Origin: Chionis minor
Lineage: Eukaryota > Chordata > Aves > Charadriiformes > Chionididae
Reading direction: 5' to 3'
Assembly: GCA_013398295.1 (NCBI GenBank)
Contig: VZSF01006833.1
Span: forward strand, 702,601 to 766,600
DNA length: 64,000 nt
Of the stretch, positions 22,201 to 36,114 are shown piece after piece (the first letter of the stretch is position 1; each line of letters begins with the position of its first letter). Below the pieces are notes generated by a model. The model saw nothing but the letters and a program-made list of their open reading frames with translations. It did no database searches and was not told the origin of the DNA. Both the position numbers and the translations under genes were made by a program.

Positions 22201-25200
22201 ACCCCAGAAGCCACTTCGGCACCGATTTGGAGGTCACCGCATAAATTCTGTATCAGCCGATGTCGCTTTTGAGTAACGCTGGGGAAGGGGAAGCTTACGT
22301 TGCCTTTTTATATTTGGGTGTTTTGACAGATGTGCTCTTGCAGATTTAGCGGCTGCGGTTTAATGCATTATTGCTCTGGCCTTCAGCAAAGGTTACTGCT
22401 CGCAGATCAACAGCGGCCAAATGGGATGCGTGTCTCTGCCTCAGCAACCACAGCAGCTGCGAGCTGGTGGGCTTGCGTTAACGTATCGGCCACAGAGCAT
22501 CGGCACCAAGCCACCAGTATGGCAGCTGGAAATGATTACAGAGATGAATGGTGAAAACATCTGAAAACCTTCGCAGCAAGGTGCATCAAAACCCAGCTGC
22601 CAGGTGGGAAGCTGAAATTTCTGAGGGAAAGTTGGTTTACAGAGTTCCTACCTCTCCCCAACCTCTAGTGTCTTGTTCCCATCCTTGCCCGTCACCACAT
22701 CGTCCCTCGGTTTGAGCTGTTGCAGCCATCCCTGGGGTCATCCTGCAAAGCGGTGAACTGAGGCAGGCAGAAAAAAAAAAACACCCCACCACTCCTCCCC
22801 TTCTCCCTATGCTGGAGGATTATTTTAAACCCAGATTAGTTGATAATCTGGTTCATGGCACGTCCCTCAAACTACAGCATCAGCACAAGTGAAGAGGTAG
22901 CCTGGAAAGGCTGCAGGGAGAACAAACACAGAGGAAAAAGGGTGAAGTCTTTAAACCATTGCTGCTGCTGAAGCTTTTGGACTGCAAAATTGTAGCTTGG
23001 CTGGTACCCCTGAATTGCCAAATAATCCAAAATTATATATATATATTATTTTTATATATATATACACATCCAGAATTCCAAAATTTCCTCAACTCCTGGT
23101 GCTCTTCATTCCATGCAGATGTTTTTGAGATGAAGACTACAACCAGCAGTGGAGACAGTAAGCACAAACTGGCATGACCTTACAGGTAAAAAATTGGCCA
23201 GCAGTCTAACGCTGAAGGGGACAGATTTACACTTGAAGGCGTCTCGCACACGGTATAAACGTTCCCCCCTTCCTTCTGGCCCCCCCTTCCTCCCAAAGTC
23301 ACTGGAAAACAAAACACACAAAAAATTCGAAGAAGAGAGGAAGGTAATAGTGGAACCAAACCTACCCAAAAGTAAATAAAAATGTTTTACCTGACTCCCC
23401 TGGGCATGGAACAGCAGGCCTCACAATAATGAGAGTGAGGAATGAAATTTTAAAATGAATGCAAGTGGGAGAAACTGCAGAGAAAATTGAGACAGAGCTT
23501 CACTGTTATTTATCCCAGACAAAGAGTACATGCTCAGCTCTAAGCAATCCATGGCACGGGAACGGTACCAGGATGGAGCTCCAACACAACTAATCTTCCT
23601 TTTCTATTCCCTCCTGTGCTTTTGAGGAGGAAAGGGGAGAGAAAGCAATTTAGTGTAGTGATGCAACTTGTTTACTTCTCCGCACCCGCTCTGATCCGTT
23701 GGCTGGAATATGTTTTGGGAGGTGTGAGAGGGAAGGAAAGAGAGGGGGAATTGCAAGAGTAGAAAGATAAAATTGTAAGACAGGCCTCCAAATTTTGCCG
23801 CTGCCCAGTGGTTTGTGCAAGCAGCATCCATATGGCCAACAGCGAAATCGTATGGGCTACCCAAGATTTACTGCGCCTGAACCATTTAAGCTCTGGCTCA
23901 TTTTAACATGGTGGCAACGCTCAAATGAGCAGCTCGGGTGGCAAATCTAACGGGGCAGGGTATGCCTGGCCCGAGTTACCACCCCACTCCACCGCCGGGG
24001 CCCTAACTCCTTCTGCCAAGACGGGGCACGCTCAAGCAGTTGGGTCGCTCAGCTTGGCCATGCACTTGGGTGTCATCACCCTTTGCAGCCGGGAAAACGA
24101 TTGCCCTCCACTTCCCGCTCAGATCACCAGGACTACATAGGGAAGACTGCGATGGAGCAGACAGAGGAGGGGAACATTTATTAGCAATACTGGCTCATTT
24201 ATCCTGTCATTCTCTAAAGCTTTTTCCCTGTCCCTAATGAAACCTAAATGGTATTACAAAGGCAGAGATGCTCCCTCAGGTTAAGAAAACAACAAAATGT
24301 ACCCAGTCACCAACTTCTTACTGCTTTATAACCCCCTCATTAGAGCTGATACATCAACATTTACATGACAGAGCCCTTTTTATTAGAAGCAAACCGTTCT
24401 TAAAATACATTAAGAACCGTCACCTACATACTCAGTGGCTCTTTGTAGTTTGCCTAACACTTCAGAACGTGTTAAAATCACACATAAAAGTTATAGTAGC
24501 CTAACGCTCAGGAAATAAGAGTCTTTTAAAGGTTTAATTCAACCACTAATGGATTTTCTCCCAAGTTAGGAAACATTTATATATTGCTGATTTACTGCAG
24601 GTGTGGTAACTGAATTTGGACTTACACGTACCAGCTGCAAGCAAATCAAGGAAAAGGCTTCATAAATCAGTTTAAGGCACCGTAGGTTTCATGGTGCTTG
24701 GACTGAGACAGAATTTCCCCACACAAGCACACAAAACAAATGGGAGTTTATAATTTTCTGTGTCACAGCTCATAACTTTTAAAGGTTAGAAATCAAAGCA
24801 CCACCGCAGTGGAATTTCATACATTTGAATGGGATGGACATAAGGCATCCCAGAAAATGATTTATATCATCCCCCTTTCACATAACGAAAGAATGAAGAA
24901 TGCTGCAGTTGTGACAAAGGCATTGACTCATTGTGTTGTTTGGTAAATACCTTCCCTTGAAATTTCTCTGGATAGATCAAGATTTTTGACTTTCTCTTTG
25001 TTTTACAGAGACTGTTCTCCAGCAACTATTCTGCCTTTTAAAACGACTCTTCCAACGCACGCTGTGTTTTGCAGTTGTTGTTTTTTTTTCAACAAGTTGC
25101 ACTGGCTCGGAGTCAGACATTGTAAGACAAGAAGCCACAGTGACTTTATCCAAGAAATACGAGGTGGCTGAGATCCAGCGCACCCAGCACTCACAAGGTG

Positions 25201-26846
25201 AAAGAACAGCATGGAAAAAGATTCACAAATTAATTGTCAATTACGGAAGACTAGAGGAGTGAATACTAGATGCATGCACGGGATAATTTACGCAGGCACC
25301 TGCAAAACTGAGCTGCAGATAGTGCTGAAGCAATTACTCTATTTTTAAAAAGAATGAGATATCATCGTTGGAAAAGGACATTTAAAAAGAGGAGCAGGTT
25401 TAAGCGTTTCCACACATGCAAATTCAGCGGAGTTAAACGCTGAAGACCTGGACGATGGTCCTCTGGAAGAAAGAGGGGTCAGAGTACCTGACTGAAGAAA
25501 GCTGCCTGTAAGGAAGGGAAAAAAGGGAAACGAATTGCTCATACGGATTTTCCACTGCGTGCAGGCAAGCAAAAAGATGCTGTCACATCCATACCTGCGA
25601 TATGGGCATCTCACGTGCCCATAGAGAGCACTAAGAACTCACTTCCCACACCATGTCACAGGAGGGTCACCAGGTGGGGAGGACCTCCACCTTCTCTGAT
25701 GCAGGTGCCTTTGACAAAGAGCCGGAGAGTGCTTCATACCCAGTTATCAGCAATTCCCCGGACACGCAGCACAAACTCCGGATCCTTCCTGAACAAACAC
25801 CAGCAAATGACTTCTTGGCTTAGGAGACTCAAGGATGACACAGCAAATTCAGGCTTCTTGTCTGCGTTCCCCACATGCCTCCTTGGTCCTGGCTCCCATT
25901 GGCATGCCATGGGAGTGCGGGAAGAACCAGAGATTAGAGTCAGCGCAGCAGCTGCTCCTCCTGGCTCTTTGAATAAGAGGGAAAACAGCTTTTGCCCAAT
26001 GCATGGGGAGTGATATCATCAATTTAGCAAGCCAAGAACAGAAGGGATACATCAGAAAGGAAACAGGAACAAGAGCTTCCCCTTACAAAGCAAACAGTCG
26101 CGCTTTTTGAGAGCAAAATCTTTGCCTAAAAAGCTCTCACAAAGTACGTCATGGGAGGTTCAGACCATTTTCAAGTGCTGGAAGAAAAACAGTCCTGGGG
26201 TTAGAGTGGTAACCTGGATCTGGGGAGACCCACTTCAGTTCTTTGCTCTGCCAAGTGTTCTTGCATGACCTTAGGCAAAAACACTGAAGCTGTAGTTAGC
26301 CGATACCTTGACTTCAAAAGCAAAGTCAGCCTAAGAAGTTCTTGTCTTCCCCCGCCTGCCATTTGCTGCCTCCACACTTGCTGCCCTGAAGGCCCACAGG
26401 CACTACCCTGTAAACGGAATTACTGCACAGAAAGATGTTAAAAACAAGTTTTTTGTTGTGTTTTGGAGGGAGGAGGGTAATTTTGCATTGGACTGCTTAA
26501 AAGACCCACAACCCATCAGCTATCGCAGCAAAACCGCAGGAGAAGAGAGGAGGCTGGGCAAGCCCGTGATGGCACTGGGGCTGGAACAAGCAACCAGGAG
26601 GAAGGCTGCAAAGCCAACTGGCTGTCCAAGCCAGGCAGAAGAACCTCCTCGGTGATGCCAGATGCACTGGGACAGTCTTAGTTGCTGCTGTTTGAGATGG
26701 ACGTGGCTCCCTCTGCCTGGCAGCCCCCTTTGCAGGGATGGCTGCCCTCCTAGCAGGGGTGGCAGAAGGAAACGTGTCAGCACTTCACCTGGCTGCTCTT
26801 TGGTGGGAGAAACAGCCAGGACTTTGCTTAAGCCACCACCACCACC
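19276..26846. other. long non-coding stretch
   Basis: No gene is supported in 7.6 kb. A TA/TTTATA repeat lies at 23031-23066 and a mild CpG enrichment at 20840-21060. A strong acceptor-like sequence (gactttctctttgttttacag) ends at 25008. It is followed by about 110 nt open in two frames and a gtaaga-like donor at 25120. I do not consider it proven. The many 60-140 codon open frames overlap on opposite strands. Confidence 0.5.
23031..23066. repeat. (TA)n microsatellite
   Basis: Two TA-repeat blocks are separated by a short T-run, about 36 bp in all. Confidence 0.9.
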
Positions 26847-27221
26847 AGCCTGGAGAAGAGAAGGTTGAGGGGAGACCTTATCGCTCTCTACAGCTACCTG
26901 AAAGGAGGGTGTACTGGGACGGGCACTGCTCTCTTCCCCAGGCAACTAGTGATAGCACAAGAGGAAACAAGTTCAAGTTGCACCAGGGGAGGTGTTTAGG
27001 CTGGACATTAGGGAAATTTTTTGCACTGAAAGAGTTATCAAACATCGGAACAGGCTGCCCAGGGAGGGGGTTGAGTCACCATCCCTGGATGTGTTTAAAA
27101 GTCACGTAGACGTGGTGCGTAGAGACGTGGTTTAGTGGCGGACCTGGCAGAGCAAGGTCAATGGTTGGACTAGGTGATCTTAAGGGTATTTTCCAACCTG
27201 AATGATTCTACGATTCGATGA
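26847..27221 (+). mobile_element. CR1 LINE 3' fragment
   Basis: It begins 'agcctggagaagagaagg' directly after a (CAC) triplet run and reaches the tail 'atgattctacgattcgatga'. ORF2 C-terminal motifs are recognisable but broken by several indels and stops. The 3' tail is a diverged form of the family A type (ttggactaggtgatcttaag). It is older than the copies at 502, 17587 and 51115. Confidence 0.92.
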
Positions 27222-30200
27222 ACACAATGTGGTGTGTAACCTTCTCCCTCAGCCCTGGACTCCCGGGCGTTATCTCCCAGCTGGAGGTGGCAGCACCACT
27301 CATGCTCCCGGGCTGGGACAAATAGAGCAACGGCGCTGAGACACCCCAGGTACAGGGGGACCACGGGAAGACCGACAACAGAAAGCAGCAGCCAGGCTCA
27401 TTTTGGTAAGCTCCAATGCTAAAAGCTGACACGCAAATCTCTGCTTACCCTACATAATATGAACATTCTCCTACAAACCCCAGCTCCTGATTAACTCGGT
27501 AGATCACTTGCCAGCGCTGTCTGAATGAGCCTGTGAGCCCAATTAGCAGCAGATGCAGCACTCGCGCTCCTCACCTGCTGTGCTTACCAGTCTTCAGATC
27601 AGGAAGGGAAGGGAATATATCAAAGACTTGCGAAGGGAAGGAAGCTTAGAAAAGGGGCTCAGAAAGGATGAGGGAAATAGACGCCTGCAACTGTTCCTCA
27701 GGCAAGGAAGCAGAGTCCTGTACAAAAGGGAAAACATACGGGCCTAGGGAAAACATTGCTACAGATCGTGAAAAACATCCAAAGGGCTGCTCTGGCACCC
27801 CGGGAGCGCGGCGCAGGGTCTAGCCAGGAGCGCTGCCGAGGCTCGGGGGACCTCCTGGCCCTGCCGGAACCCCAGGGAGCTCTGCCACATGCAGAGCTTC
27901 CCTCCACGTGCTTTGGTACATCAGCACGGGCACCCAAGTTCATCCCACTTTTTCCATGAGCTCTCCTTGACCTGCCCATCTTCCTTTAGTGCCCCAAACA
28001 GTAAGCAAGAAGCCCTTCACGCCTACAGTTGCAATACTAATACAACGTGGGCAGCAGACACTAAGCTAAACCTCTCTGAACCCTCAAATTCCAAACCTGT
28101 CTCCAAGTTTTACCTCTGAACCTCTATACCCACGAACAGACTGCTGTTACCCATCAAACCATCTGTCAGCTTCTGCACTTCAACTGTCATCACTGGTTTT
28201 TAACAATAGGAAAAAAAAGAACATCATGTGCCAGTTCAGATTTTTTCGTCAGAGGAGCAGAGAAACCTGCCTTTGGGAGAAGTCCCCAGAAAGGTCCTAA
28301 AATAAGGGTTAAGGAGCAGACAGATACAATCCTTGAAGCTTTGAGATGTTGGGAGAAGTGGATTTAATGCTATATTTAATGCTATATTTTTCTATTGACC
28401 AGTGGAAGACAGCTGCATACTGTGTATGCTGGCCGCTTGCATCTCATTCCATGGAGTCTAAATCTCTCCAACGGGTTGGGCAAGGAGAGTCTGGGCATGC
28501 CATGTAAACCAGTGGCCAATTCACCAGTAACTTCTACATGTCCATCTTTTCTAAACTTCATCTGTCCCAACAGTGAAAGGATAATTGATTTTTTTTTTTT
28601 TTTTNAAACGTATCTTTTACATATACAGCAGTCACTTATTTGGGGAAAAAGTTGTTATCTTCAAGACAGTCATTGCGGCTGTAGGATATAGATGTAATAG
28701 AAATACTGTGACAGAATAGTCTTATTTAAGATGCAGTCAAACAGGCCATCTAGGATTCCAGGACCTTTTCTGTACATTTTTACTAAACGTTTTACTAAAC
28801 TTACATTTTATTAAATTAGCGGCCTCCAGTGACTGCTGACCAGCCCGCAAGTGCCACCCGCACATCACCCGCGGGCTTGGCAGCAGTGTCAGCGCAGGGA
28901 CATCCCCCAGTCTGAGCCAACTGGAGGGTGCGATACAGAAAAAAGCTTCCTGCAGCTCCTGACAGTAGTTGCTGTTAAAAGTCCTTCAGTCTTTAAAACA
29001 TGTCACAAACGGCCAACATCCCCCGACAACGCTCCTGACAGAAACACAATTAAATAGGTGGTTTTGTTTTCTGCGGATGCATTCCCTTATCTTTGAAATG
29101 GGAACGATAATGCATTTTCAAAAAGAGGAAATTAATGTCTCTTTCACCGAGCTTTACAACTGTATTCGCTTTCACTCATCTACAGCGTGAGAAATTACTG
29201 CTACAGGTTGACACAAAGAGCTGTTAGTGGTGACCACGTTGGCACTGCGAGGCACTCAAAATTACATCCAAATTCCACTCGTTCAGGTCAGGTACACAGA
29301 TCAGAGGCAGAAACACAAATGCAAAACAGCTGGAGCAAACAAACAGCGGAGGGGTTTTTTTTAGACAATGCGATGAAGAAGTTTTTAGATTACTTTCCTA
29401 ATCTAGCCTTCCAAAGCAGGAAGGCTGAAAACATGCAAGAATTTAAACTGAAAAGTGAAGGAAAAGTCCATCTTTACTACTGAAAATAAAGGAGAAAAGC
29501 TGAGGTAGCAGCCTGCTCTTCATTTCTCTAGAAGATGAACAATAAAGCAGTGTACAGCAAGTCCAGCCCCAGGTCTACCATGGGACCTCTCATCACCTCC
29601 TGGATATTCCAGGAGCCTCAAGACCTGGCAATGCCCATGATGGCTCCTCCTCTTTCCCAGGGGCATGATCTATTTTGGCTTTTAGGCTTCAGGTTCTTGC
29701 AGGGTATTGGGATACAGTCAGTAGCTCATGATGCAGAGCGAAGAACACGGAGTAGACATTTGTGTGCATCTCTGACCGCATTTGTGAGACAGCTGCTGCC
29801 TGCCCTCGCTGAATCTGTGCGGCACCTTGTGATCTTACGTTTCTTGACATACCTTTCATGCACCTGAGAAGTCTGTCATTTTTTAAATCCTATCCACCAA
29901 GTACCATTTCATTTTTATGGCATGACAAGGCGCGTAAGCATCTGTGAAGTGAATTCCCTCCAGTTGCGCAGATATCATCCTTGTGCCATGCATCCATCCT
30001 ACACCATTAATTTTAGCTGGAAGAGGAGGAGCTGCAATTTCAAAAGACATAAGCAGGCTAGTCAGCCTTCCTAAGAGTCCCAGTCAACCTGCTCCTATTG
30101 CTCTTGAACATCCCAGTATATATATTTCTTTTTTTTTTTTTGACCCAGCATCATAATTCTGTTTATTCAACGTAATTTGTGTTACTACGAGGCTTGTTGT

Positions 30201-30769
30201 GGGTCTGAGAAATTAATACTGGAAAAACAGGTTTCACAGATCTGGCATTCAAATACGCCCCTACATACACACTCAATACGATGGTGAACATCCAGATTAG
30301 GTTTCATAAAAATACCTCTTTTTAAGACAAGCAATCACAATGGTCCAAAGCTTGTAGCATGATGAAGTACTCTGGGTTAAAAGGAATTTGGGTCATGAAA
30401 CTCTGAGGAGGAAAATTTTCTTTCACAGGGTCTACCCTCTGCTGCTTTCGATTCAAAAGCAGAGAAGTGCTTTTGGTGTGTTCCCAAATAGGTCTTTTCA
30501 AACCCGATCCTCCCCTTCCCTCCCCTGCTTTTCCAAAGGCTAAAGGTGTTGCCCTCAGGACTGTCCAGCGCGCCAAGGTTAGTTCCTACCTAGTCAAACA
30601 CACATATCCTAACCTCCCCAGTACAGATACAGCTCTAACAGACGAAAATCACAGATCAAATCCCTCTTTTGTGGTGTAACCTTGTTTCTTGGTATTACAG
30701 GGATTGCAACACGCAGGCGTTAGCAATAACTAAAACCATTTCTCCTGGCCAACAGCAAGCAGCTCTCTC
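27222..30769. other. non-coding stretch
   Basis: No gene is supported. A small GC- and CpG-rich knot lies at about 27780-27880. A T-run ends in an ambiguous N at 28605. Remaining open frames are short and uninformative. Confidence 0.55.
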
Positions 30770-31013
30770 AGAATCACAGAATGTTAGGGGTTGGAAGGGA
30801 CCTCTGGAGATCAGCCGGTCCAACCCCCCTGCCAGAGCAGGTCCACCTACAGCAGGTTGCACAGGATGGTGTCCAGGAGGGTTTGGAATGTCTCCAGAGG
30901 TGGAGACTCCACCACCTCTCTGGGCAGCCTGTGCCAGGGCTCTGCCACCCTCACAGGAAAGAAGTTCCTCCTCATGTTGAGATGGAACTGCCTATATTTG
31001 ATTTTATACCCAA
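30770..31013 (-). mobile_element. CR1 LINE 3' fragment, minus orientation
   Basis: A family B CR1 is read on the minus strand, with its tail at the left (agaatcacagaatgttagg) and an ORF2 C-terminal reading truncated after about 240 bp. It breaks off before the ORF2 part that follows in the copy at 60484. Immediately right is the small palindrome caatgag-gcatct-ctcattg. Confidence 0.93.
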
Positions 31014-32950
31014 TGAGGCATCTCTCATTGAGTCACCATCTCACATGCTCGTGGTTTCACTTCATTGGGTCTAGATGGTATGAACGTGGGTGACCGAGGC
31101 AGCCAGCAGAAACGTCACGGCCACCCAACCTCAGCCAGCAGCACCAGTACACAAAACCAGAACGGGGCAGCAGCGAGGCTCATTTAATGTCAAATCAAAG
31201 CCTGTGTGTGGTGCATCAACACTTGCCTGTTCTTAACTCCTGGGACTGCTGGGAGGATTAGGCTGTCGAGCACTCTGAAAGCGTGAAGTGTGACATTATT
31301 TGACAAAATCAAAAGGTGTAAATAATATATGCATATTCTTCTATCCCTAGAGAAAAAGTTAGTATATTATAAACTGTAAATAAATAATAAAGATGCGAGC
31401 CAAGAGCACCCAGAAAAATATACAGAGGAATATATCTGAGCTGTGACTTTACAGCTGCGACTTGGGATTTTGTATATAATTTGGGTTTTTCTGTTCTTCA
31501 TTACTCATGTGGGAAGAAAAAAAAAAAGGAATGAGCTCTAAAGAGGACTGAGAGAACATGGAAAAAATGAACTGTAAGATCCATTTGCACTTGCCTTGTT
31601 GTTTGTTGGTTTTTTAATCAGAGGGAGAAAAAGACCCAGTTACTGTGCTGAAATGAAAGATTCACTCCAGATAGTCATTGACACTTGTCAGACTGCACTT
31701 TATAACTTTCCTTCATGACCACCAGTACTATAAGCACCCAGTGTTTGACTTCCAGTGCAAACATTTCAAAAAGTCAAGTACATGAGAATAGTCTATACAG
31801 AGTATCTTCATGACAGTCCCTAAATGTCCTCCATTGTTATTCAAGAAATGAGAAAAATATTTGTTCCAAGATATGTAAAAAAGTGGAAAATTTTATGTGA
31901 TGCTCCTTCAGATTAAAACCAAGCAATTTCATTTTATGCTTTATATGCTCTCCAGTCGCACTAAGTATAATTATAGACGTCTGTCTACTTACAAATCTCT
32001 CTGTACAATGGAAAAAGGAATACAATTTTCAGTTGTCCAAATTACAAGAGACTGTAATACACAAAAGCAATAAACACAGGTTCTGCCAGCAATCAGATAA
32101 CACTTACCGTAAACAATAGCTTTTGTGATTTATTTGAAACAGGTTCAGCTGCTACAACTTAAGATTTGGTTATTCTTGTTTTCGTGCTGGATTTCCAGCA
32201 GGTGGTGAGGACACGATAGAAGTGTTTAACCACAAGAGATTTTGAAAAGGGACCAGTATTGCATTGTATATGAAATACAACAGAGATTTACTTTGCAAAA
32301 TCAGTTTTCCGTCTCCCAGTGGCCTCTGCTAGTTTGTAGAGGCTACTTCTGAAACTTTCTTCTTCCTGGCTCTCAGCACCATGTAAAGCTCGATGCCACA
32401 CAAAAGGTGACCCACGTTCAGAAGTGACTCCAAACCTCCTCAGTTCTGTGTGCCAGTTTCTTGTGCAAGTGGGAAATTGTACAATGCACTGAAGTAACTG
32501 TTAATTGCAGATACAAGCCCAGAAAAGACAGACTAAGTTTACTGCAGCAGTATTCAGAGGGGTGAGATGTATTGTAGCTCTGGAAAGCAGGGAAGGAGCC
32601 CTCGGAAGTCCTAAGGTCCTGCTGTGAGCGAACACCACTCTGTGAAAATGCCACATGACAGCACTGTGTGAGTATTGTATCAGAAGAGCGATCCCAACAT
32701 GTGCTCAGTCAACAAGAGAGGGGGATGCAGACCTAGATCCTTCAAGGCTGAGTGGGACAGGGTAGTCCCCTACAGAGATCCTACCTCTGGAGAGATGCAA
32801 TGGTTCCACCTTGCTCCAGGCAGCTGGGTTCTCCTACCCACCTCCTCACTCCCGGCATCCCCGAAGGCTGAGCTCACCCACGTGTGGGACACGAAAAAAT
32901 GCTTTACAGACTCTCCAAATGAATAACTGTTTTCTCCCCTGTCTTTCCAG

Positions 32951-33096
32951 TCTCAGGGAGACCAGATCCAACAGCTCCGTTGATACTTTCCGTGAAGACA
33001 AGGCATGCTTTAACATTAACATCAGTGGCCAAGGATTCAACGCTGATGAAGCCACAAAAAAATTACTGCAATCAAACCTTATCTCTCTCCCTCCAG
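32951..33096 (+). other. possible coding exon, gene unknown
   Basis: A strong polypyrimidine tract and acceptor (ttttctcccctgtctttccag) precede a 146-nt segment that ends at CTCCAG|gtatac. With one leading base the segment is open for 48 codons plus one base, with a plausible composition (for example NINISGQGFNADEATKKLL). A second frame is also open, which weakens the case. No adjoining plus-strand exon could be linked in phase and I recognise no family. It may be a real exon, a non-coding RNA exon or chance. Confidence 0.3.
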
Positions 33097-35454
33097 GTAT
33101 ACATCACTTGGAGTTGCAAGATACTTAAGGCTTGTACTTTGTTTATTTTCCTAAAGCAGATTAGCAAGAAAATGGAAGGTTAAGAGAACATTAAGGTTGA
33201 GAATTTAAATGAACTAGTTAGGAAAAACAAGGCTGTAATTCTCATAACCACTCTACGTCAACCATCTTGCACATATTCAGAATTCAATGTTGTTGTAGAG
33301 GCTGGGAAATTTATGTTGCAGTATACCTGTAATACGACAGAGTCGCATTTATTGCAGGAACTTTTAATTTCCTAACTTGTACATTAAATTCCCAATATAG
33401 TTTCACGCTAACTCTCTTCTGTTGGTGGTGGGTTTTTTTAAACACTCATTTCCCATGCTTTAAAAATAAACGAATGAAACAGTGTTTGAATACTGAAATA
33501 AATGCAGATGACTTTTGCCAATTTCTCCGTACGATTTTCAGACTAAATATATCAATCTACCTCACACCTATACCTTTAGAATCAATTACTGAAATAACCA
33601 TATTTAGCGTGCAGAATCCAACGGCACTTGTAATTGGAGCCTCTCACATTAAAAGTTTAGAGAAACCTTATGTATGTGTGACTAGAATTTCAACAACCTG
33701 TAGGGTTACTTCAAACCGCTCAAAAAGGCACAATATAGTTAAGGTTCAGCTGAGAGAAGGGGACTTGGAAGTCTTAAAAACTCCTCCCACAGGAACTGGT
33801 TTATGTTGCGTTATCCTTCCTCCTTGCCCTTCCAAAAACCCCTCCTCAAAACCATGACTAATACAATTCCATTTGACAAGTTTTTTTTCCTGTAACTGAG
33901 TTAATACAAGTCTGTGGACGAAGGACACAGCAGCAGCTGTTCCAGCCAAGATGCCACCTACGCCTTCTTGAGGAGCACTCGGTGCCTTTACTGGCCACAG
34001 TTTTGAGTTTTTCCCACCCAACTTGAACCGAGCCCCTTTCTGTGCGACGCACTTCACAAGGAACTTCTCCCCTGATTAAAACTTCTCAACCTTCCTGCAA
34101 ATGGCCAGCAAAATTCAGCCAAAACCACTCCATTTTCTACTGACTCAGTAAGCAGGTTTTCTTCAGCGAGGCATCAAATGCACTTATTTGGCACAAACCC
34201 TTTCCACCCTGACTGCCATGAGCAAGGGGAGAGGAGGCACCGTGGTTCCCTGATCCAGTTCTTCTTCAGTTCGTATTTGTTTCAGGGAGAGAAAGAACCA
34301 TCCAGGACAAACACAAAACCTCACAACTGACATAACCCAGCCATCACCTTCACAGCTTTTCGTCCTTCCAAAATTGGGACTGAGGAACAAAACTATTTCA
34401 AACTATTCTTCTTCTGCCTCCAATTTGCAAGCTAGTCCAAACAGCAAGAGAAGGATTACCATCTCACCTCTGGCACAAACCTATTTCAGAAATAGAGGCT
34501 AGCAAATGACAGACATTTTTACTTTTGCAGCCTCAAGACGTAGAGCAGATCCCAGTCACCATTTAACATTGCCACATGCGGCCACAGTTCGGCCCATCTT
34601 CAAAAGAAGCTGAACCTTCAGAACGGGGGCGGCAGCTCATCCCAGCAGACGGGCTGCGCTTTCCCAGACCGAAGTTTAAAAATCCCAAAATAGCTATGGC
34701 CAATGCGCCTGGTCCGGAGGCCGAGGAAGGGCAATCTGGGTCGCCTTCTCCTCACAAAACTATGCTGAAGTCTGGCCAGACTCCAGCAATGCACATTGCT
34801 CTGCAGATGGCTATAACATTTAACACTAGGAACCATAAAAGACTTCCACTTCTGATTACGTAGATTACGATTTTTTAATTTATTTTAAATGAGGGTGCGC
34901 TTCCCCCCTACCCCTTTCTTTTTTTTTTTTTAGCCTACTTAAAGGTATTCCCCACACGCCTGGATTTCCCCCTCCAGCTTTTAATCAGCTTTAAGCTACC
35001 TCAGGCCAAAATTATTTTATCTGTTCAATATATTACAGTCCGTTACACTGCAGAGCAGACTGAATTACAGCCAGAGTACTATGTAAATCAAACCCACATG
35101 TTAAGTAAAACAGTAACGCAACGCAATGAGTGCCTGTCCATAATCATTCAGCTATAGGTGTCACTCCCACGTTTACCATATGAATAGATGAAGGTTCCCT
35201 CAAAGCGACAGAATCTTAATTCTCCCCCCCAGATTCAAATGTATGTGTTGAGGAAACACTTCAAACATCAATATCTTTTTCTCCTAAGGCACACTTCTTG
35301 TCTGTAATTAGTTTCCATTGGTCAAGTGGTTTGCTTCTATACACCAGGCTATAGCAGTGTTTTAAGTGATGCTTTATGATTCATCATACCCAGCTACTAC
35401 GAATTTTTTTTCCCCCCCTTAACCTAGAATAAGAAGGAACAGAGAGAAAAAGGA

Positions 35455-35490
35455 GAGAAGGGGGGGGAAAAAAGAAAAAAAAAAAAAAAG
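35455..35490. repeat. G-run followed by A-rich run
   Basis: Purine-only low-complexity tract containing seven consecutive G and a long interrupted A-run. Confidence 0.85.
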
Positions 35491-35684
35491 ATTGCCTGCA
35501 ATCATATTGTTACACTGTGCACAGTTTATGGCTGGCACACATCCAGTTTGTGGTTGCGATAAGAAATGTGTAATCCTATTATACGGAGAGGAGTCAGAAT
35601 GTACAAATAGGTCCTGGAAATAGGAACTTCTCCTGTAAGATTATTCTTTTCGCCATAATAGTTCTGCAAGTAGGTCTAGACGGT

Positions 35685-35930
35685 AGCGCTTCGCCGTTCT
35701 CCCCACCGCTAATGGAAAAGCCAACTGTCAAAACAATTCACCACACGCGAGCCAGGATTTTTGCAGAAGACAAAAAGAATTTGCGCTGTACGCTCGCGTA
35801 CGGGAGCGACGTTAATTAGAACAACGGCTACGAGCCCTTGCAGCCTGGCATGCGAAGAGCGCATCGCGTTGCATAAAGAGATCCTGGGCTGCCCCGATGC
35901 TGCCACGTTCTTGCGAGGTTGTCAAATCTG
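35685..35930. other. CpG-dense patch in moderate-GC sequence
   Basis: I count about 23 CpGs in 246 bp although overall GC is only about one half, so CpG is at or above its expected frequency. This is the clearest CpG enrichment in the window. It overlaps the start of an unusually long open segment (35767-36114). It may be an orphan CpG island acting as a promoter or enhancer. No core promoter motif is evident. Confidence 0.45.
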
Positions 35931-36114
35931 GCACACTCAGCAGTTTTTAGCAAACATTAACTGCTCGCTGGCGACAAAAGCCGGTTCTCCTGGCATTTTG
36001 CATCGCTGTTTCCTTAAAAAGACAACACAGAAACCACTTCCCGAGCAGGGGGTTACTGGGCTGCTAAAAGCACGTTCTTGCACTGAAAGCAGAAAACCAA
36101 ATACCACCTACCAT
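35767..36114 (+). other. possible exon overlapping a CpG patch
   Basis: The segment follows an acceptor-like 'ccaggatttttgcag' and ends at a strong donor (ACCAT|gtaagt). It is open for all 116 codons in phase 0, and the frame stays open to 36303. There is no in-frame ATG in the segment, so it could not be a first coding exon by itself. I recognise no domain. It could be a non-coding RNA exon or chance. Confidence 0.25.

Noticed and set aside
25009..25119. Segment after a very good acceptor (gactttctctttgttttacag) with a gtaaga-like donor
   Set aside because: Two frames are open, one contains a poly-phenylalanine run from a T-tract, and nothing links to it. Kept only as a note in the regional entry.
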